64,000 nucleotides of DNA from Nibribacter roseus (GTDB lineage: Bacteria > Bacteroidota > Bacteroidia > Cytophagales > Hymenobacteraceae). The stretch covers positions 186,001 to 250,000 of the forward strand of contig NZ_JBHSYQ010000016.1 of NCBI RefSeq assembly GCF_042662225.1, given 5' to 3'. Every line of letters begins with the position of its first letter. Within the stretch, counting starts at the first letter, position 1. Under the pieces are notes generated by a model. The model saw nothing but the letters and a program-made list of their open reading frames with translations, made no database searches and was not told where the DNA came from. Positions 59,863 to 64,000 of this stretch are shown here, piece after piece. Both the position numbers and the translations under genes were made by a program.

Positions 59863-62800
59863 GTGTCTGCTACTTTTAAAATATACTCCTCCTCGGCCGG
59901 CTCCGGCAAGACGTACCAGCTCACGAAAGAGTACCTGAAACTGGCGTTGCAGAGCGAGGAGCCTTCTTATTACAAGAACATCCTGGCCATTACCTTCACC
60001 AATGACGCGGCGCAGGAAATGAAGACGCGTATTCTGGGGGCTTTGCGTGGTTTCAATGATGCAGGGCTGAATGAGAAGGAGAAAAAGAATAGCAACCACC
60101 TGCTACTTAACATAGTAAAAGAAATAAAGTCAGAATATAAGCAACCTGAACTAACGGAGGAAGAACTAAGGGTGCGGGCGGCGAAGGTGTTCGACCACCT
60201 CCTCTTCCACTACTCTGAATTTGCAGTAAGCACCATTGACTCGTTTGTGAACAAGGTGGTGAGCGCCTTTACCACCGAACTGAAACTGCCCCACAACTTT
60301 GAGGTGGACATGGACGCGCAGACGCTGTTGAGCACCGCCGTGAGTCTGCTCCTGAACAAGGTGAACACGCAGGAAGAGAACCGCCTGCTGGCCGAGACGC
60401 TGCAGCAGTACGCACTGGACAAAGCCGAGGAAGGCAAGAGCTGGAATGTGCTGCCCGATGAACTGGCGGACTTCGCGCGGAACCTTCTGAACGAGCAGAC
60501 CTATGAACACTTACTTGACATAGGGCAGCTTACCCTGCAAGATTTCAAGAAGATACGCTCTGAGCTGTACACGCAGAAGGTAAACGTGGAGAAGCAGATT
60601 CAGACGCTGGCGCAGGAGGCCGTTAATTTGATTCACCGCCATGGTATTATGCCCGAGGATATGGCAAATGGCAAGACGGGTATCTATTCCTACTTCAATA
60701 AGTGGAACAGCGGCTTTGACATTACCATCGCCAATAAGAACGCCGACAAAACGGTGGCCGATGACAAATGGACCAGTGCCAAAGCCAGCACAGGCGCCAA
60801 AGTGGCCATTGACCAAATAAAGCCGCGGCTGTCTCAGATTTACCATGCTATTGAAGACCTGAAGGAGCGCGAGACGCAGAACCACATCCTCATCTCGGCC
60901 ATGCTGCCGCACCTCTACAAGCTGAGCGTGCTAAGCGAGCTGGACCGCTGTATTCAGGAAATTAAGCTGGACAAGAACCTGGTGCACATCTCGGAGTTCA
61001 ACAAGCGGATCACAGAAATTGTGCTGCAGGAGCCTATTCCGTTTATCTATGAGCGGCTGGGTGAGCGGTACCAGCATATTCTCATTGACGAGTTTCAGGA
61101 CACTTCGGTGCTGCAGTGGAATAACCTGCTGCCGCTGGTGGAGAATGCCTTGGCCGGAGACAATTTCAATATGGTGGTAGGCGATGCCAAGCAGGCCATC
61201 TACGGCTGGCGCGGCGGCGAGATGGAGCAGATTCTGCACCTGCACCGCAACCAAACCGAAAACCTTTACCAGAACTCCCGCTTTGAGGAGAACGTGGCTC
61301 CGCGCTATGACACCCTCCGCTGGACCCTCTCGCCCGACAACCTGAACACCAATTACCGCAGCGCTCCTGAGATTATTCAGTTCAACAACGAGCTGTTTGA
61401 GTTCATCAGCCATGCCAATCCGCAGTTCCCGCTGTTGCAGGCCATTTATGACGACAAGTTCAAACAGAAATCGCCAGAAGGAAAAGATGTTGGTAAAGCA
61501 CACCTCCAGGTTTTGTTTACGCAAGACGAAGTGACACCTTTTAAAGTTGACCTAGACGCCTGCCGCCAAACCGAAGAAATCTACGAAGGTTACGCCGAAG
61601 AGGACCTCCTCTCCTATCAGGAAAGCACGTTGCAGCTGGTCTTGCAGATGGTGCAGCAGGCCCAGGCCGACGGGTACGCTCCGCGCGACATTGCCATCCT
61701 GAGCCGCACCAACCGTAACAGCAAGCTTGTGGCCAACTTCCTGAAGCAGAAGAAGTATGACATCATCTCACAGGACTCGCTCTCGCTGCAGTTCGCGGAG
61801 GTCATCAACCTTATCATTGCATTCTTCCGAATTCTGAACCAGCCCGCCAACAGCCTGGCGCGGTCGCAGGCATTGTACCTGGTGTACAAAGTAGTGCACC
61901 AGGAACTGCCAGACAATGCCACTACGGGTAAAATTGCCGCCCTGGCGGTAGAGCCGAGCATTGACCCGTTCTTCCGGTTTTTGCAGGAGCAAGGTTTTGA
62001 TTTGGCGTACCGCGATGCGGGAAACCTCTCCCTCTATGAGCTCACCGAGAAGCTGATACGGGTGTTTGATTTGCTGGGCAAGAACAACGAGTGCGAGTAC
62101 CTGTTCCGCTTCCTGGATCTGGTGCTGGAGTACACGCTCAAGTACAGCAACAACCTAAATAACTTCCTTCAGTACTGGGATTTGCACAAGGAGAACTTAA
62201 GCATTAATACACCCAAAGACCGCGACGCCATCACCATCACCAGCATCCACAAAAGCAAGGGCTTGGATTACCCCGTGGTGATTGTACCGTTCTGCGAATG
62301 GAGCCTGGAGCCGCAGACCTCGTCGTTGCTCTGGGGCACGCTGCCCGAGAGTGTGGCCGCGGGCGGAAAGCTGCGCACAGCGGTGGTGAACCTGAACAAA
62401 AAGCTGGAGCAGACGGCCCTGCACGAGCAGTACGCCCAGAAGCTGGAGAAGACCTTTATTGAAAGCCTGAACATGCTGTACGTGGCCCTCACCCGCCCTG
62501 TAGACCGCCTCTACCTCATTTGCAAGGCTCAGGATTTCAGGAAAGGCGGAGCGCAGAAGAACGTGAGCTACTGGCTGTACCGTTACCTGGAGAGCAAAGA
62601 GCTCTGGCAAGAAGGCCAATTCTGCTACCAACTTGCTAAAGGCGCGCCGCAGGCGGTGAGTCATAAAGTTCTTTCAGAGGATGTGTACGTGCTGGACAAG
62701 TTCACCTCCGCCGACTGGGCACAGAACCTGAAGCTGAAGCAGCACGCGAACAACGTCTTCGATTTTGAGACCCAGCAGGAGCACCGCCGCTGGAACCGCA

Positions 62801-63228
62801 AGCTGCACTACGCCCTCGCCCGCATCACCTACGCCGAGGAAGCGCCCAAAGCGCTAAGGCAATTGGTGCACCAAGGCATCATCTCGCAGCGCGAACTGCC
62901 TACCCTCACTCAGATGGTGAACCATGTGCTGCAGCACCCGCAGATGCAGCGCTACTTCAGCCGCGCCGTTACCGTGGAGAACGAGCGCGAAGTGCTGGAT
63001 GTGCGCACCAACCGCTATAAACCTGACCGCATCGTTTTCGGGGAAACAGGTGACGTGACGCTCATTGACTATAAATTGCCGCCAGCCAAGGAAGAATACA
63101 CGGAGAATCTGAACTCCTATGCGACACTGTTCCGGGAGTTGGTGTTCAGCAAGATTACGTGCGTGGTTTACTACTTTGAAGAGGAGCGCGTGGACGAATG
63201 GGAGTTTTTGGGTGATGTGGCGAAGTAG
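59863..63228 (+). CDS. AddA-like UvrD helicase with C-terminal PD-(D/E)XK nuclease
   Basis: A 1121-residue double-strand break processing enzyme, probably the AddA-type subunit of an AddAB-like helicase-nuclease. Starts at GTG 59863. UvrD motifs: YSSSAGSGKTYQL (Walker A, residues 9-18), ITFTNDAAQEMKTRI, HILIDEFQDTSVLQW (Walker B, ~406), VVGDAKQAIYGWRGGEM, NTNYRSAPEII, ITITSIHKSKGLDYPVVIVPF (~790), LYVALTRPVDRLYLI. The C-terminus has YKPDRIVFGETGDVTLIDYK (about residues 1048-1068), a RecB-type nuclease motif with D and DYK. No AddB-like gene lies in the window. Several long antisense frames here are codon shadows. Confidence 0.94.
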   Translation: MSATFKIYSSSAGSGKTYQLTKEYLKLALQSEEPSYYKNILAITFTNDAAQEMKTRILGALRGFNDAGLNEKEKKNSNHLLLNIVKEIKSEYKQPELTEEELRVRAAKVFDHLLFHYSEFAVSTIDSFVNKVVSAFTTELKLPHNFEVDMDAQTLLSTAVSLLLNKVNTQEENRLLAETLQQYALDKAEEGKSWNVLPDELADFARNLLNEQTYEHLLDIGQLTLQDFKKIRSELYTQKVNVEKQIQTLAQEAVNLIHRHGIMPEDMANGKTGIYSYFNKWNSGFDITIANKNADKTVADDKWTSAKASTGAKVAIDQIKPRLSQIYHAIEDLKERETQNHILISAMLPHLYKLSVLSELDRCIQEIKLDKNLVHISEFNKRITEIVLQEPIPFIYERLGERYQHILIDEFQDTSVLQWNNLLPLVENALAGDNFNMVVGDAKQAIYGWRGGEMEQILHLHRNQTENLYQNSRFEENVAPRYDTLRWTLSPDNLNTNYRSAPEIIQFNNELFEFISHANPQFPLLQAIYDDKFKQKSPEGKDVGKAHLQVLFTQDEVTPFKVDLDACRQTEEIYEGYAEEDLLSYQESTLQLVLQMVQQAQADGYAPRDIAILSRTNRNSKLVANFLKQKKYDIISQDSLSLQFAEVINLIIAFFRILNQPANSLARSQALYLVYKVVHQELPDNATTGKIAALAVEPSIDPFFRFLQEQGFDLAYRDAGNLSLYELTEKLIRVFDLLGKNNECEYLFRFLDLVLEYTLKYSNNLNNFLQYWDLHKENLSINTPKDRDAITITSIHKSKGLDYPVVIVPFCEWSLEPQTSSLLWGTLPESVAAGGKLRTAVVNLNKKLEQTALHEQYAQKLEKTFIESLNMLYVALTRPVDRLYLICKAQDFRKGGAQKNVSYWLYRYLESKELWQEGQFCYQLAKGAPQAVSHKVLSEDVYVLDKFTSADWAQNLKLKQHANNVFDFETQQEHRRWNRKLHYALARITYAEEAPKALRQLVHQGIISQRELPTLTQMVNHVLQHPQMQRYFSRAVTVENEREVLDVRTNRYKPDRIVFGETGDVTLIDYKLPPAKEEYTENLNSYATLFRELVFSKITCVVYYFEEERVDEWEFLGDVAK

Positions 63229-63277
63229 AGGTAACGAGCGGATTCGAACTGCTTCTGGCTTGATTTAATTTTTCTCT

Positions 63278-63310
63278 GGCGCAAGCGTCCGCTTGTGTCC
63301 GCACGCATTG
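63278..63310. repeat. REP-like inverted repeat, left arm
   Basis: A 33-bp GC-rich sequence beginning GGCGCAAGCGTCCGCTTGTG and ending CGCACGCATTG. It pairs without mismatch with 63432-63464 and contains its own small CAAGCG-TC-CGCTTG palindrome. Its composition is quite different from the AT-ended PE family. Confidence 0.92.
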
Positions 63311-63333
63311 CAGAGCTTTTTGCTCTTTATGCC

Positions 63334-63369
63334 GTTTTTGGTCAAATATTGCTAAAAAAGGCCAAAAAC
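63334..63369. repeat. PE22: palindromic element between the REP-like arms
   Basis: GTTTTTGGTCAAATATTGC and TAAAAAAGGCCAAAAAC; a worn inner part but a clean GTTTTTGG/CCAAAAAC outer stem. Confidence 0.75.
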
Positions 63370-63431
63370 AGATTTAGTTTTTAATCAGCAAACAATGCGC
63401 TAATGTAAAAGCCCAGAAATAGAAAGACCAA

Positions 63432-63464
63432 CAATGCGTGCGGACACAAGCGGACGCTTGCGCC
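63432..63464. repeat. REP-like inverted repeat, right arm
   Basis: Exact reverse complement of 63278-63310, 69 bp before the transposase start codon. REP sequences commonly flank RAYT genes and are their presumed substrates. Confidence 0.92.
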
Positions 63465-63533
63465 ATGATCATGAACTATATTCTTACTATTCATGCATAA
63501 ACGCTGACTATCTTCCTAATGTAGCAGCCGTAC

Positions 63534-64000
63534 ATGTTTTACATGAGCAGGAAATACAAGTTCAGGGATAATGAGAAGCTGTATTTTGTCAGCTTTGCCG
63601 TAGTGCACTGGATAGACGTGTTCATTCGGAACGAATACCGTCAGGTATTGCTCGACAGCTTGCGGTATTGCCAGGAGAAGAAAGGGCTGGAAGTCTATGC
63701 TTACTGCCTTATGACCAGCCATGTTCATTTGATTATTAGTAGCCAAGGCAAGCCTCTAGCAGAAATTTTGAGGGACTTCAAAAGCTTTACCTCTACCCAA
63801 CTAAGAAAAGCCATTACTGAGAATCCGCAGGAGAGCCGGAAAGAATGGATGCTCTGGGTGATGGAACGGGCAGGAAAGCGCAATGGTAACAACAAAGGCT
63901 TTCAGTTCTGGCAGCAGCACAACCACCCGATTGTGTTGAACAGCAATTTTCTTATTCAGCAAAAGTTAGACTACCTGCACAATAATCCTGTAGAAGCTGG
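63534..64000 (+). CDS. REP-associated tyrosine transposase (RAYT, TnpA_REP), 3' end beyond the window
   Basis: An open frame from ATG 63534 (an ATG at 63543 is also possible) runs off the right edge; 155 residues are visible. It has the Y1 transposase/IS200-like fold: MSRKYKFRDNEKLYFVSFAVVHWIDVF, YAYCLMTSHVHLII with the HUH metal-binding pair at residues 63 and 65, FKSFTSTQLRKAI, and KLDYLHNNPVEAG with the expected catalytic Tyr at residue 147. The YxHxNPV ending is characteristic of the RAYT group. These single-copy domesticated transposases act on REP hairpins rather than on their own ends. A perfect 33-bp inverted repeat lies just upstream. Confidence 0.9.
   Translation, partial: MFYMSRKYKFRDNEKLYFVSFAVVHWIDVFIRNEYRQVLLDSLRYCQEKKGLEVYAYCLMTSHVHLIISSQGKPLAEILRDFKSFTSTQLRKAITENPQESRKEWMLWVMERAGKRNGNNKGFQFWQQHNHPIVLNSNFLIQQKLDYLHNNPVEA

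Larger units (their letters stand above)
63229..63533. other. Gap between the helicase gene and RAYT holding REP-like repeats
   Basis: A 305-bp gap containing the perfect 33-bp inverted repeat pair with PE22 between the arms. No promoter box was recognised. Confidence 0.7.

Noticed and set aside
60166..62664. Long open frames on the minus strand opposite the AddA-like gene (e.g. 60931-61524, 62197-62664)
   Set aside because: They mirror a gene with complete helicase motifs, have no recognisable domain and odd composition; codon shadows.
63229..63270. GGATTCGAACTGC stretch after the helicase gene as a tRNA T-loop
   Set aside because: No acceptor stem or anticodon arm can be built around it.
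2378..63369. PE palindromes as ordinary rho-independent terminators
   Set aside because: They lack a U-tract after the stem, occur upstream of starts and in divergent gaps, and lie beside true terminators. The long-stem copies between convergent genes (PE15, PE16) may still affect 3' ends.

Overview
The window reads as a chromosomal segment of a Bacteroidota bacterium, most likely a Cytophagales/Hymenobacteraceae member (Rufibacter/Pontibacter/Hymenobacter-like; inferred, since no rRNA or other phylogenetic marker was tested). Reasons: a protein with a type IX secretion C-terminal tail (12838-13896), a GldN-like protein (20303-21727), promoters of the Bacteroidota TTTG / TAnnTTTG type, almost no Shine-Dalgarno sequences, a fused E1 alpha/beta dehydrogenase, and a YqgE - DUF349 arrangement. 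About 56 protein genes are supported; no rRNA, tRNA or CRISPR array was seen. Both edges cut genes: a DUF349 protein on the left and a REP-associated tyrosine transposase (RAYT) on the right.

Layout. 1-8982: DUF349 and YqgE (-); pdxH, a DUF1015 gene and maf (+); then a minus-strand run sdaAB - TolC-like - periplasmic adaptor - gpsA. 9228-13896: tryptophan 2,3-dioxygenase, an FAD oxidoreductase, a CoA-binding protein and a T9SS cargo protein behind a well-formed promoter with an operator-like palindrome. 14171-19911: a complete seven-gene Mrp Na+/H+ antiporter operon (mnhA-G). 20303-30992: a double GldN-like protein, a rhodanese lipoprotein, an ECF sigma / anti-sigma-like / outer-membrane protein module, a zinc-ribbon protein, a TrmH-type RNA methyltransferase, a BamA/TamA-like outer-membrane protein and fused branched-chain-type E1. 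31125-46548: hemF, PAP2, ribE, a sugar-1-phosphate transferase, pcm, a thioesterase, a possible divergent DNA polymerase III psi protein, a TlpA-type thioredoxin, gatB, alaS, a MerR regulator, dprA, a class IV aminotransferase and an M19 dipeptidase. 46711-56120: pncB, a TPR histidine kinase, pncA (NAD salvage), a PGRP amidase, a six-hairpin-type membrane protein and proBA. 56359-64000: an MFS transporter that has lost its start next to an AT-rich GIY-YIG nuclease gene, thyA, a large AddA-like helicase-nuclease, and the RAYT.

The genes themselves are mostly housekeeping; the unusual content is between them. (1) At least 22 copies of a roughly 35-50 bp imperfect palindrome, near TTTTnGGCCTGTTTT-loop-AAAACAGGCCnAAAA, occur only in intergenic space. 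They lack the U-tract of an intrinsic terminator, and several end 2-5 bases before a start codon. They are labelled PE1-PE22 below. (2) Degenerate tandem arrays with a strict 7-bp period, usually as two facing inverted arms, sit in several gaps. Each locus uses its own heptamer word but the same period and geometry; one arm supplies the start codon and first codons of dprA. (3) The RAYT at the right edge lies behind a perfect 33-bp inverted repeat with a PE copy inside it. (4) The thyA - helicase gap (59323-59862) stacks five repeat classes. The repeat ecology, particularly the heptamer arrays with changing word and constant period, is the best candidate here for something not yet properly described.
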